NCBI RefSeq assembly: GCF_005887115.1
Contig: NZ_PNCJ01000043.1
Coordinates: forward strand, 1 to 64,000
Direction of reading: 5' to 3'
DNA: 64,000 nucleotides
Source: Pseudoalteromonas rubra
GTDB lineage: Bacteria > Pseudomonadota > Gammaproteobacteria > Enterobacterales > Alteromonadaceae
Each line of letters opens with the position of its first letter. The first letter of the stretch is position 1. Under the pieces are notes generated by a model. It made no database searches. It was not told where the DNA came from and worked only from the letters and a program-made list of their open reading frames with translations. A program made the translations under genes and the position numbers. Positions 27,601 through 40,200 of the stretch are shown here, piece after piece.

Positions 27601-28018
27601 CAGTAAGTACCAAATCAGATTGTACTCGCTGATAAACTTCATCGTCTTTTTCGTAGTAACAGGTATTAAATATTTCATGACTGGAAATCAAATTTCGAAT
27701 CGTGGTTTCCAGCTCATGGGTATCCCAGCTGTTATCGAACCTGATCCACATTGGAATATTGAAGTCTGCAGTGCCGGGTTGAAGCTGTTGTGTCAGCCAA
27801 ATACGTTTTTGGCTCAGCGATGCAGGCGCATCACCTGACAGACGAGCAGCCTGTTGTCCTTCAAGGTAGGCAATGATATGAGATTTCCGGCCCGAAATTC
27901 TGGACAGGATGGAGCGATCTTTGAGCCGCCGGTTCGTCTTGTAACCCAGTTTTCCATCTTCAATAAACAGCGAAACACCTGCTGAATCTGCTTCCTGGAT
28001 CAAGCTCTGGATATCCAT
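24683..28018 (-). CDS. NRPS, docking domain plus one module C-A(Gly)-T (1111 aa)
   Basis: First gene of the leftward arm. Residues 1-50 form a TubC-type N-terminal docking domain, which in this family receives a chain from another protein. C spans about 65-480, with motif HHIALDE at 191-197 (Glu for the usual Gly). A follows, with FTSGSTGQPKG at 650-660 and pocket code DILQLGMVWK (glycine-like). The T domain serine is at about residue 1036 in LGGDS, a form usually found before epimerization domains, though none follows. The tail (EADLQSLFDEFES) is an acidic donor docking motif. ATG 28018 has a strong AAGGAGG ribosome binding site. The acceptor-type docking domain argues that this protein is not the start of the line. 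Confidence 0.95.
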   Translation of the reverse strand: MDIQSLIQEADSAGVSLFIEDGKLGYKTNRRLKDRSILSRISGRKSHIIAYLEGQQAARLSGDAPASLSQKRIWLTQQLQPGTADFNIPMWIRFDNSWDTHELETTIRNLISSHEIFNTCYYEKDDEVYQRVQSDLVLTVEHHQCTQSSEQDLAEQVQAFSAYSFELETDMPVRVAFFHTATGCDLCLLFHHIALDETACQTFVAQLFASHQQHTTPASTEQYRDYALWQKQHLTSPAFQRHATAFIETLRGAPQLHRLPLKAPHAQNTRSTAQTIPVTIPDALADSVKHLCQEARITEFSFYHTVLAILLGHWSKVDDVMFGTPVIHRPTANMDQVLGCFLNLLPLRHQLDYNWSFAELIEYIKGKQNALMRYQDVPFEYVLEQLKPARQPYVNPLFQILVSNHTSSDQAHSDTQSWSFVSSAQATSKYDLTLKIVTAPNEARILWQYREDLFSSELMTMMSDSLVPLLTQLMNTREQTLKRALTEIKYPTLAQLTSTQIAPKRTLLGALAEHAQHQPHAIALRCHQQQISYESLNNQINLLAQNLLNQGLKQGDHLGLMLERHCDMVIAMLAALRLGLIYIPMDPDYPQQRLEYIAQKGQCKLILCEQTQQLSGTFAQMTLDELRAQPVAPTDLNTLPESDQLAYIIFTSGSTGQPKGVKINHGNLDNFLTSMVTQLSLTRHDTLLAVTPISFDISVLELFAPLMAGGEVVIAPQQQRDGLSLKQQLNTLPITVMQATPAGWQSLLDAGWEGKPTVRALSGGERLPTTLARALNGKVACLWNMYGPTEATVWATCQLVDPNTSQDIPLGQPINDCAIHILDEQGNPCPPQMRGEIVIAGACVGQGYVGLASQTAERFITLDSPQGPVNAYRTGDLGYINCEGELYCLGRNDHQVKIRGFRIELQEIERQLQQLAALEKVCVVVHTMPNGSQKLIAYFADPAQMQDCEQLQFQLRQVLPAYMVPDFIIAMDKLPLTPSGKIDRNHLASLEPSPEYNQLVPPANDQEQQLLELWKSLLNLSDIGTNCNFFALGGDSITAIKLVSQLQTLGFNANSGHIFQHQTIKDLAQSLIPNSTPNTVLASEQQLHGVEVIGDAVSEADLQSLFDEFES

Positions 28019-28607
28019 GTCGCCTCCTTGGATATAGAGAATTGGTTATCTTTGTTTGTTGTTTTTGTTACAGCAATTAACAGTGTTGTTTTCATTTTAT
28101 TGCAATTCGGATTTAGAGTACCTAAGGCTTGGAAATTGTCAAGATTAAAAAAATTCAAATTTAGTTTGATTTGTGCTCATCTTGTGTGTTTATTAGGTAT
28201 TAAGTGACTTTTAGTGCTTGCAAATTAATTAATTCATGTTTGTTTGTGGGTGCTTACAAACTAAATTGTTTGTTTGTGGTTAATTTTAAGTATTGAAATT
28301 GTAAGTTTTATTTTGTTGTGCAAATTGGGATAAAAAGTGAACTTTTTGTGCGATGTATGAACAGGGTTATGCAAAGTTAATAACATCCGGGTTCACTGCC
28401 TTGCTGCATGCCACCTTGTATGTTTTGTGTGATTTTTGAGCATGCATGAAAAGGCAGGCGGAGGATTCAGTGCCTTTGTATGAGTCCTGTCTATGGTAAT
28501 AAAACTTCGCATTGAGTATGCCTTTGATTAAGCAACCACTAACTTAGCTCTGTGAAGAACGGGTAATGGTGAGGCCACTGTGATGGTATCCGTTATCTCA
28601 TTCTGCA
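28019..28607. promoter_or_regulatory. AT-rich divergent control region of the two NRPS arms
   Basis: These 589 bp separate the two divergent NRPS arms and hold no gene. They are clearly more AT-rich than their surroundings. Two adjacent imperfect direct repeats lie at 28214-28249 and 28250-28279. Each begins gtgctt-caaa-ta and ends with the identical 13-mer tgtttgtttgtgg (28237-28249 and 28267-28279, 30 bp apart). A perfect palindrome aaaaagt-ga-acttttt lies at 28332-28347. Such repeats could bind a regulator that controls both arms. I could not place -35/-10 boxes with confidence. Confidence 0.6.
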
Positions 28608-31230
28608 GTGCCGTTAAACCGAGTCAGGCATCTTGTTTTAAGTTGTTTTGCGCAGCGCATGACGAGAGATATGACGCTCAGCGCAACAATGGTTTGGCCA
28701 ATCACGGACAGCATAAACAGAGCTACACAGATTCACACTGGCTTGCATGACAACGAGTGCAAGCCCTTATGTACTGAATTTTATAAATATAATAATACCG
28801 GGAGAGATACAGTGATTGTCGACAGAGCTAATCCAGGCATGGCTAAGGAAATAACCAGTTTGGCTCAATCCAGCCTAGATGCTGCAACAGTGATCCAGGC
28901 AGCAACCAGGCTGAATACAGACAAAGCGCAGATGTTGTTTAGCTGCTTCGCACTGGTGTATGCCAGATATTATCAGATGTCACCAGCGAGGATGCGATAT
29001 GTAGATAATGCTGACGCTAATTCAGCAAGTAATACCGAACATGTATGTGACTTACACCTTGACCCCATGATGACTGTGCAGCAATGGCATGAGTATGTGT
29101 GTGCACAGACAACAAGCGCACTTCCGGTGCCAACAGGCGCGACAGAGAATACAGATGCGCTGTTACCGGTTTTCCTTGTGGCGGAGTCTGCCAAAGCAGG
29201 CATGGAAAATATGTCATTTACTTTGCTGTTAAACATGGCATCTGAGACACACCTTGAGTGGTTTTATGATGCCGGGCAGATAGACCGTCAAACCGTGGAG
29301 ACGCTTGCAGACTGGCTAACCTTTGTGGTTACAGAGGTCGCGATTGACCCAAATCAGTCTCTTAACGCGTTGGCTTATTATCATGAGACCTTGTCTCCCA
29401 CGGTTGCGCAAACACCTCAAAGCATTGTCGATGTACTCGACCAAGTTTCTGAACATGCTCCCCTGGCCCTTGCTGTGTGTGACAGTGATGAGCAAATCGA
29501 TTATCGCACTTTGGTGACTCGCTCCTGTCATCTGGCAGCACAACTTGCTGAGCAGGTTGACCCGGGTACTCGGGTAGGTGTCATGCTGCCCGGCTCAGTG
29601 GCTGCTCTGGTGGCACAGCTCGCGTTATGGCGCTTAGGCGCCACTTTTGTACCGCTTGACCCAGGTTATCCGGCACAAAGGCTTGCACATATTATGACGG
29701 ATGCAGACCTTAAATGTGTGCTCACAGATGCCGCCAATGAGCATAAAGGTGCACTCGATGGTATGAAAAGCTATCGGTATGATGTTCTGATGGCACAAAC
29801 ACATAACAAGGTCTGGCACCCACCCGAGATAGACACCAGTTTGTCTGCTTATATTATCTATACCTCTGGATCGACCGGTTTACCTAAAGGCGTGCCAATA
29901 AGCCATGATGCTTTTGCTGCGCACATTCATGCCATGTCTGAGCATTTGGCGTTGTCAGATAAGGATGCCGTATTGTCATTTGCGTCTTTGAACGTAGATA
30001 CCGCGCTGGAGCAGATATGGGTGGGACTATGTGCCGGCGCTGCTGTGCATATTAAGGGGGAGCGGTTATGGCGCCATCAGGAGCTGACCGATTACCTGTT
30101 GCATCATCAGATCACTTGTACCGACCTGCCACCGGCACTGGTCGCTGAATTGCTCAGTGAGCAAGCGAATGAAGAGGCTTTTTGGCAGCAAACCCAATTA
30201 CATACCTTAGTACTGGGCGGAGAAACCCTGAACCCTCAGATTGTCCGTCGCTGGGAAGAGTTGGCGCTTTTCTCACGCTGTCGATTATTTAATGCCTATG
30301 GACCCACTGAAGCAACCATTACCTCCACCTGGCACCAGGTAACACCGGCTGATTTGTCTCGGGCCAGTATTCCCATTGGTAAGTTATGTGGGCCCAGAAT
30401 TGCGTTGGTGGTTGATAATGAGGGTCATGAACAGCCTCCCGGGGCCGTTGGTGAATTGTTGTTGGCAGGACCCTGTCTGAGCTCAGGTTATCTGAATCGC
30501 GAAGCAGAAAACCGCAGTAAGTTTATTCAATATCGCGGCCTGCGCTGGTACCGCAGTGGTGATTTAGTCAGACAAGGCCCCGAAGGTGAGTTCTATTTCC
30601 TGGGACGTGCCGATGAACAGGTAAAAGTGCGGGGCTTTCGTGTCGAGTTGGGCGAGATTGACAGTCAACTGGCGCGTCATGATCAGATCAGAAGCATTGC
30701 GGTGGTTGATGTTGTACGAGGACAGAGTCAACAGCTGGTTGCCTTCTATGTTGCGCAGGGAGAGACGCCCACTGGCGAGGAACTCAGTGAATTTGCCGCA
30801 TCTCGTCTGCCCGGGCATATGGTACCAAACCAGTTTGTCGCCCTGAGTGAATTACCTCTGCTGCCCAATGGAAAGGTCAATCGTCGTGCACTGCGAGATC
30901 ATCGCTTGCCTGAACCGGTGGCCAGTGAAATCGTTGAACCTCAGTCGCCATTACAAACACAGCTTAGGAAGATCTGGGCGCAGGCATTTGAATTGCCTGA
31001 AGAGGCGCTCAGTTGTGCTGCACACTTTTTTGCGCTGGGCGGACACTCCCTGATTGGTCTGCGTATACTCGGCGCCATTAGCGAACAGTTGATGGTAGAC
31101 CTTGAGTTTCAAACCTTGCTTACTCATCCCACCATAATGGATTTGGCAAACTACATTGAGCTCGACACTGCGTCATTGGCAAAGGAAGCGAACCCATTGC
31201 CCGCCATCTCGATGCAACCTGATGCAGCAG
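28608..31230 (+). other. NRPS module 1 (partial C, A, T), likely loading module
   Basis: The N-terminal part aligns only with the acceptor lobe of C domains (for example QMLFSCFALVYARYY and the later MSFTLLLNM...LEWFYDAG stretch), so condensation is not expected. The A pocket read by eye is DTEDVGAITK. Acidic residues at positions 239 and 278 suggest a basic amino acid, which is an inference. Carrier serine codon near 31047. Confidence 0.65.
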
Positions 31231-34200
31231 CTGGTCCGGTGGTATCCTTTGCGCAGCAACAGATGTGGCTGGCCAGTCAGCACGAAGGCTTGGAGGAAAA
31301 TGGACAACACAGCTATTTAGTGCCTCTGACACTGTCGCTTAGCGGCCCGCTGGAGATCCCGCGTTTGCAAGCTGCATTGGATCTTTGGCTGGCACATAAC
31401 CCAATCTTACGCACTCGCCTGGTGATGGACGAAGACGGCCAGTTGCAGCCTCAGCTCGCAGACACTACGCAGCTGCCATTGCAACACATTGAACTGAGCC
31501 AGCTGGATGAGGCACAGCAGTCACAGCGCATTGCGCAGGTCCGTGCTGAGTTGGGCCGCGGACTGACACCAGCCAGTTCGCTGATGGTGAACGCCTGTTT
31601 GATTAGCGTGTCTGAGCAGCGTCACCTTTTATGCTGTGTGTTTCATCACATCGCAGTTGATGACTGGTCGGTCAATTTACTGTGCCAGCAACTGAGTGAG
31701 TTTTATCAGCATGCGGTTGAGCCTGGTGAGCGGGCAGGTTATGGGGATTATGCTCGCTGGCAAAAGCAATACTGGGAGGGCAGTGAACAGGCGCAAGCCA
31801 TGAGCCAATATTGGCAGACGCAGTTAGAGTCGTTGCCGGTTCTGCATGGTATTGCCCTGGACAAGCCGCGCAGTCATTTGTCACTCAATGAGGCGCAATC
31901 ACCCGCGGCAGGTATGGCACGAGTTGTACTCCCGCAGGCTGTCGGGCAGCAATTGGCTGAATTTGCCAAGCGCCACGGCACCTCTGAATTTGTGGTATTG
32001 CAGAGTATGTTTGCGCTGGTGGTAAGCCTGTTTAGCCGTGAAGAAGACGTCGTGATTGGGTCGCCCATGGCGAATCGTCAACAGCGCGCAACTCAGGATA
32101 TGGTCGGCTATTTTGTTAATCCGGTGGCAATTCGCAGTCAGGTCAATCGTCAGCACACGCTGGCTCAGTTTATCGCCAGTCAGCACGACACTATCATGGC
32201 GGCGATGGCGCACCAGGCGTTTCCATTTTCTCATTTGGTCGATACGCTTAACCCGCCACGTCAGGAACACGTTCACCCGATTTTTCAGATTCTATTTAAC
32301 TTTCTGGGTAAGAACCCGCATCGTGAACGCTTTGTATTGGGTGAGGTTGAAGCCCGGGTGTTGACTGAGCAAGACACGCAGGCGAAGTTTGATCTAACCC
32401 TGGATATCTGGCAAAGCATGGATGATGAGCTCACAACCAGCCTCTATTACAATAGTGCTTTGTTCGATAGCACGACTGCAGAGTCAATCCTGTCGCAATT
32501 CTGTGAGGCCCTGAACCACTGGCTAACCAATTCCAGCCAACCCCTACATCAGTTGACCAACGTCCCTGCTCAGTCTGCCCGAGAAGCATTGCTGACACTT
32601 GGTAAAGGAGAAGAATGTGAGCTGGGTGAGTCCTTTGTGCAACGCTTGAACCGCCTTAGTGAACAATGTGACGGCCGCCCGGCGCTAATTGACGACAATC
32701 GTTCTCTCAGTTACCGGGAGCTGGCACAACAGGCTCATGCATTGGCTGGTTACTTGCAAAGTAACGGGGTGGAGCAAGGTGATGCCGTTGCTGTGATGAT
32801 GCCTCGCTGTGTCGAGTATATTGTCGCTGTGTATGCCTGCCATTTGTGTGGCGCGGCGTTCGTCCCTGTTGATACTCACTTCCCAGTCGAACGGGTTAAT
32901 AATATCGCCAGCCAGGCTGGTATCCATTGCTTGCTGAGTGTGTCGGAAGTTGACAAGGCACCAGAATTGGCGTGTGAATTTATCGATGTACGGGTAGCGA
33001 TTGCACAGGGGGTGAGTTGCCAACCGGTAATCAACCATCCACAAGATACGGCCTATATGCTGTTTACGTCCGGTTCAACAGGCACGCCCAAAGGGGTTAT
33101 CGTCACCCAGCGTAACTTAACTTACTTTTTAACCACCAATGATACGGATACATTCTCGGCGCATGATCCTTGCAACGTAAGATGGGGTTGGCGCCTGGCG
33201 TTTGTCTTTGATGGCTCCATGCTGGGATTAGGCGCTGTTGCCTCTGGTGCGACTGTGGTGTTGGCAGACGAAGCAACCTGCCAGGATCCAGAGCGTTATG
33301 CTGAGTTTTGTCGTCAGCATCAACTCACTCACTGTTGTGTTACGCCTTCATTCTGTGAGCTATTTATCGAGCAATGGCCAGATGCTGCACAGATGCCAAA
33401 CCTGGGGATGGGCGGGGAGTCGATTTCACCGTCACTGTGGGCGCGCCTCAATCAGATTGCTGCTCAAACCGGGTTGAACATTATCAACTATTATGGCCCA
33501 ACTGAAATCACAGTACACGCGACAAGCTGTGATATCAGCTCATCAGCTTTACCAAGTATCGGCAAGGTTGCAAGCAATGCGCAGGTTTATCTGGTCGATG
33601 ATTGTGGCAGCTTGTTACCCCGTGGCGCGATTGGCGAAATATGGGTTGCAGGTAGTGGGGTTACGGCTGGTTATCTTGACCAGCCGGCATTGACCGCGGA
33701 AAAATTCATTGACGACCCCTACGGTCCGGGTTTGGTTTATAAAACAGGTGACCTTGGGCGCTGGAATACACAAGGACAGCTCACTTTCCAGGGACGTGCA
33801 GATACGCAATTAAAACTGCGAGGCTATCGAATTGAGCCCGGTGAAGTCGAATCTGTTATTGCTCAGCATGAGGCCGTACAACAAGCGTTTGTGACTGCAC
33901 ACCGCCAGCAGCTGGTTGCTTATGTGGCAGTGGGGGATGTCGCGGAGGGCGCACATGCTGAGGTGCAGCGCGCTTTACAGGTTAACCTGAATGCGCAGCT
34001 CCCGGCCTATATGATACCGACCCACTTTGTTTTCATACCTCAGCTGCCGTTGACCGTGAATGGTAAGGTCAACAAAAAAGCATTGCCGCTTCCTCAGGTG
34101 AGTAGCACGGATGAGTATGTTGCACCGAGCACAAGTGCTGAGGTGAAACTCAGCGAAGTGTGGGCAGAAGTATTAACACTGGAAGCCTCGCAGATCAGTG

Positions 34201-37200
34201 TGCACGGTAACTTCTTTACGCTGGGTGGCCACTCCTTACTGGCAACTAAGCTGATCAGTATGATTAAGAAGGTGTTTGGCTATCCGCTGACAATGACACA
34301 GCTGTTTGCCAATCCAAACATTGCTGCACTGGCAGCCCTGTTACCAGCGCCTCAGGATGGCGAGAGCGCAACACGCAGTGAGATACAATTTGATCCCAAT
34401 GCAGACGTCGTGCTGTCATTTGCGCAGCAACAGATGTGGCTGGCCTGTGAAATGAGCGACAATCAGGCTGGCTATTTGCTGCCATTACATCTGGCATTGC
34501 ACGGCTCAGTTGATGCTACCCGACTTGATACTGCTCTGGTTAGCCTGCTCACTCGTCATACCGTGTTGCGCACTTCCATTGAGCGCGCCGGGCAGGGTAT
34601 TGCTGCTCGGGTAAATCCGGTACCGGACAGTGTTTTGAGTCAGGTTGACTTGCGTGAGTACACTACCGCGCAGCAGCAAGAGGCCATTGCCAAAGTGACA
34701 GAGCAAGTGGCAACTAGCCTGACACCTGAAAGTGACCTTATGCTGCATGCTGTCTTGTTTACGCTGGGCACTGAGCAGTATGAACTGAGATTATGGTGCC
34801 ATCATATCGCAGCGGATGGCTGGTCTGTCGAGTTGTTGGGGAATGAATTATCCGCTTTGTATATTGACCCCACAGCACAGGATGATGTGGCATTACAATA
34901 CAGCGACTTTGCACGTTGGCAGCGTGAGCACTTTGCTGAGCAAGAGGTGCTGCCGTCGTTGCGTACATACTGGCAGACACAGCTTGTCGATTTGCCGAGT
35001 TTACACAGTTTGCCTGTAGATGGTGAGTCTGAGGAGAACCTGCATACCGCGCATACCTGCCGGGTGACACTTGATGAAAAGCAAAACCAGCAGCTGAAAG
35101 CTTTTTCGGGCGCTCATGATGTTACCTCGTTTGTGACATTGCAGAGCGCATTTGCGTTATTGCTGGCGCAATTTGGCGCCGAGCAGGACGTGGTAATGGG
35201 TACGCCTATGGCGAATCGTCGTCATGAAGAAGCTCAGTCATTGATTGGCTATTTCGTCAATTCTGTGGTGCTGCGCAGCGAGGTAGACTGGACGAATAGC
35301 TTTAGCACTATGCTGGTCCGACAAAAAGCCATGATCCTCGATGCGTATGAACATCAGGAACTGCCTTTTGAACAGCTGGTTGAGCTCTTACAGCCGCAAC
35401 GTGTACATGGTCGTCATCCGCTTTTCCAGATCATGTTCAATTATTTATCCAGTGATGAACGTCTGACTTCTTTTGCCTTGCCGGGTGTCCAGGTGAGTAC
35501 ACTGCCCCCTGAGCAAAGCGCCGCTAAGTTTGATCTGTCACTGAATATCATAGAGCGCGACTCTGGAGCGTTGAGTATCGAAGTGGATTACGCCACGAGT
35601 CTGTTCAGTGAGGCAATGATAAACAGCATGTTGTCTCAGTTCGTGCATATTATCTCGGTATGTTGCGCTGCGCCTTCTGAGCCACTCAATGCACTTGATT
35701 TACTGGCACCGGAGCAAGTTACAGTCCAGCGTGAGCAGCTGGGTCACGGGTCTGAGCAAGCTGTGCAGTCGGTACTCATGCCACAGCGCTTGTCAGAATT
35801 AGCCGCTGCTCGTCCGGCGCACATTGCTGTGCATGATGCGTATGCTCAGCTGAGTTATGCCGAGCTGGATCATCAAGCCAGACAGTATGCTGCGGGTCTA
35901 CAGCAGCGGGGTGTAAAGCCGGGTGATGCGCTGGCATTGTTGTTACCCAAAGATATTCAGCTGGTGGCATTGCTACAGGCCATTCATCTGTGTGGCGGCG
36001 TCTATATCCCGTTGGATGAAAGCTATCCGACTGAGCGGATAGACAACATCTGTCAGCAGGCTGATGTGCGTTTTATAATCAGTTGTGAGTCGTTGCAAGC
36101 ACTGTATCAGGGTGAGCGGGTGGTCCATCAGCTGAAAACCCTCAGTGCCGACCGTAATCGCTATCGGAGCGTAGATATCTGTGCGCAAGATACCGCGTAT
36201 ATATTATTTACATCTGGTTCAACCGGTGAACCGAAAGGGGTGCAGGTAAGCCATGGCAACCTGGCTCATTTTATCGGAGTGATGCAAGATACTGTGCTTA
36301 ATGGCCGTGATGTCAGTGACGTGTGCTGGGGCTGGCGTGCGCCACTGGTATTTGATGCTTCGGTGGTTGGCCTTGCGGCTCTGGCGCTGGGCGGACAGTT
36401 ATGGGTGTGCGACAGAGAAACCAGCCGGGATCCAATTAAATACGCGGCGTTTGTTCAGCAACAGGGTATCAATCTGACCTTTGCAACTCCCTCGTTTGCT
36501 CAGCTGATGCTCGATGCCTGGCCACAGGATAAGCCTATCCCGGATCTTGTGTTAGGTGGAGAGGCGCTTGAGCAACCCCTTTGGTCACAACTGGTCGCTC
36601 TGCGTGAGCAGGGGCACCGGGCTTATAACGTTTATGGACCAACGGAAACAACGGTTTATGTGACCTGTACTGAGGTAACTGGCAACACAACGCACCTGGG
36701 ACAAACCGTAGCCAGCACCCAGCTATATGTGCTCGATCCGTATCAACGTCTGCAACCATTTGGTGCGAAAGGCGAACTTTACATCGCAGGTAGCGGGGTA
36801 TCTCAGGGTTATCTGAATCGTGACCAGCAAACCCGGGATAGTTTCCTGAACAACCCGTTTGGTGCGGGAAAACTATACCGCAGTGGAGATCTGGTACGCT
36901 GGGATGAGGCTCGTCGTCTGACCTATATGGGGCGGGCGGATGACCAAATTAAACTGCGCGGTTTGCGCATTGAATTGGGAGAGATCACCCGTTTGATGAG
37001 CAATAGCGGCCTGGTAAAACAAGCTTGCGTGCAGGTTGTTGAACAGCATCTGGTTGCCTACTATACGGCATCTGAAACAGCGACAGGCGATCTTACTCGT
37101 CAACTGACACAACATCTGAGCGAAAAGTTGCCGGATTATATGGTGCCTTCACAGTGTATTTTGCTTGATGAAATGCCATTGACTGTAAACGGAAAAGTAG

Positions 37201-40200
37201 ATAAACGCAGGTTACCCGCACCAAATATCGTTGAGCAGGCCTACCAGGGGCCGGCTAATGAAACAGAGCAACAATTGGTTGAGCTGTGGGGTCAGGTATT
37301 GGGACGCAAGGCTGATGAAATCAGTACAACGGCCAATTTCTTTGCGCTGGGCGGGCACTCCTTGCTGGCAGCTAAGCTGATCACGTTGATCAATGGGGCG
37401 TTTGGGGGCGACTGGTCACTGGCGAGTGTCTTTAAGTATGCAAGCGTTCAGGCCCAGGCTGGGATGGTTGCGCAGCACACGCAGATTACTCACAGTATCG
37501 AAATTGAGCGCTCAGACAGGGATGAACCTGTGCTGTCTATGGCACAGCGCCAGATGTGGCTGGCCTGTGAGATGAGTGACGACCAGGCCGGTTACTATAT
37601 CCCGCTTTATCTGCGCTTTGAAACTTGTCCGGATCCTGAACGTCTGGACCGAGCCTTATGTGCTTTACTTGAGCACAATCCGGTACTGAGAACCTCAGTG
37701 GTTCAGCAAGATAATGAACTGATGGCAAAACTTAATGCCCAGCCTGATAGCCTACTAACGTTTGATGACCTGTCAGAGTGTGAGACAGAGCAACGCGACA
37801 CGGCACTGGCGAACAGTTTTGCGCAACTTCATGAGGGGCTGACGCCGCAAAGTCCGCTGCTGCTGCGCGCGAAATTGATCACCTTAAGTGCACAAGAGTA
37901 CGTTCTGGCGCTGTGTATTCATCATATCGCAGCAGACGGCTGGTCCATGGGATTGATCCTGGAGCAGCTGGATCACTTTTATCGCACTGGGCACACTGAT
38001 GAGTCTGAACTGCCTCTGTACCATGACTACGCACGCTGGCAGCAAGCACGGTTCGAAGATCCCGTTCATATGGATAAGCTGGCGAAGTACTGGCAACAGC
38101 AGCTGGCAGACTTACCACTGCATCATGAGCTGGCACTGGATAAACCGCGCCCGGTTGATGCCAGTTATCGTGCGCAGACACTGAGCAGACGCATTCCCAA
38201 GGAGCAGGTGAGTGCAATCCGCGAGTTTGCTCAGCAACAACAAACCACCCCATTTGTGGTGTTGCAGAGTGCTTTCTCCTGGGTTTTGTCGCTGTTCAGT
38301 GGTGAACAGGATATTGTGATGGGGACGCCAATGGCAAACCGTCAGCAGGCGAGCTGTGAACACATGATTGGCTATTTTGTAAATAGTGTTGTGTTGCGCG
38401 CGCAGGTGTCTCCTCAGCTCAGTTTTATCGACCTGGTCAAAGCGCAAAATAGCACCTTCCTGAGCGCTTATGAACATCAGGCCTTCCCGTTTGAGACACT
38501 GGTAGAAACCTTAAATCCGGAGCGGGTTGCACACCTTCATCCGTTGTTCCAGATTATGTTCAGCTATCTGACGGCTGAACATAGTGCGGCTATTTCTCTG
38601 GGAGATCTTGGCTGTGAAACGCTGGAAGAGCCAAACAGTTTCGCTAAATTTGATCTGACGCTCAATGCAACAGAGCAGCAAAATGGCGATATTCTGCTGG
38701 AAATTGACTTCAGTACAGACATTTTTGAGACGCCAACGGCACACGCTCTGCTGACTTGTCTGAGCGATGGACTCAGCAACTTACTGGCTCACAGCGGTAC
38801 GCCATTCGAATCATTACCCGCACTGGTTGATAACACTCAGCGGCGTGCCATTGAGACACTGGGGCAAGGAGCGCCATGCCAGTACGAGGCGGATTTACGC
38901 ACTATGCTTGAAGCGCGTGTTGTCCAAAGCCCTGATCATATCGTCATTGAAGAAGGCGAGTTGACGCTGACATACAGTCAGCTACACACGCGCGCCAGAC
39001 AGTTGGCAGGGTATTTACAATCTCTGGGTGTCCAGCCTGGTGATAATCTGGGACTATTATTGCCGCGCAGCGCGGATGCGCTCGTGGCTATTTATGCGAC
39101 CCAGCTGTGTGGCGCGACTTTTGTGCCGCTGGCGCTGGATTATCCTCGTGCCCGGGTGGAGAAAATAGCTGAACAGGCACAGATCCGTCTGCTCCTTGTT
39201 CAGCACCTGGATGCAGGGCAGGTATTTGAGGGAATTGCCGAAATTGTCAGCCTGCAAACTATCCCATCTGATTGCGATTACCGAACACCAGAGCAATATG
39301 CACAGATGGCCTATCTGCTCTTTACGTCTGGCTCTACCGGCGAGCCCAAAGGCGTGTGTATCAGTCAGCAAAACCTGGCGCATCTACTGACAAGCTGGAC
39401 ACAACGGACCTTTGCAACGGTAGATATAACCACGGTGCGCTGGGGCTGGCGTGCTCCTTTAGTGTTTGATGCATCTATGTTTGGCCTGGCCATAGTGGCA
39501 TTTGGCGGGTGCCTGGTTATTGCTGATCATGAAACGGGCCGTGACCCTTACGCCTTTATGCAGTTCTGTCAGGCTCACGATATTAACTACAGCTTTGCCA
39601 CGCCTTCTTTTGCGGAGCAAATGCTGGAGTGTCATGAGCAACCGGTGCCATCGCTGATGCTTGGCGGTGAAGCGCTGAATCGTAAACTCTGGTGCCAGCT
39701 CAGTGACTACAGTGAGCAACATGGTCGCGTGTTCTTCAATGCCTATGGTCCGACGGAAACAACCGTCGAAGTAACTCAGACTGAGGTCACCGGCACCCAT
39801 CCTCATTTGGGCGGTCCGATAGCCAATACCCAGCTGTACGTGCTGGACGCTCAGCAGCGTTGTGTTCCGATTGGAGCCAAAGGGGAGCTGTATATTGCTG
39901 GTGCGGGTGTTGCCGAGGGATATCTCAACAATCCGGCACAGAGTGAAAAAGCCTTTATTAGCAATCCATTTGGTACTGGTTCACTGTATCGCAGTGGCGA
40001 TTTAGTGCGCTGGGATCATAATGGCAATCTGGAGTTCTTTGGTCGTATCGATCAGCAGGTCAAATTGCGTGGATTCCGTATCGAACTGGGCGAGATTGAA
40101 ACCGTACTTAGTCACAGCGAGGCTGTGGCTCAAGTAATATTAACGGTTCAGGGCGCGCACCTGGTTGCCTACTTTGTCGCGGCAGGCACATTGAGCGAGC

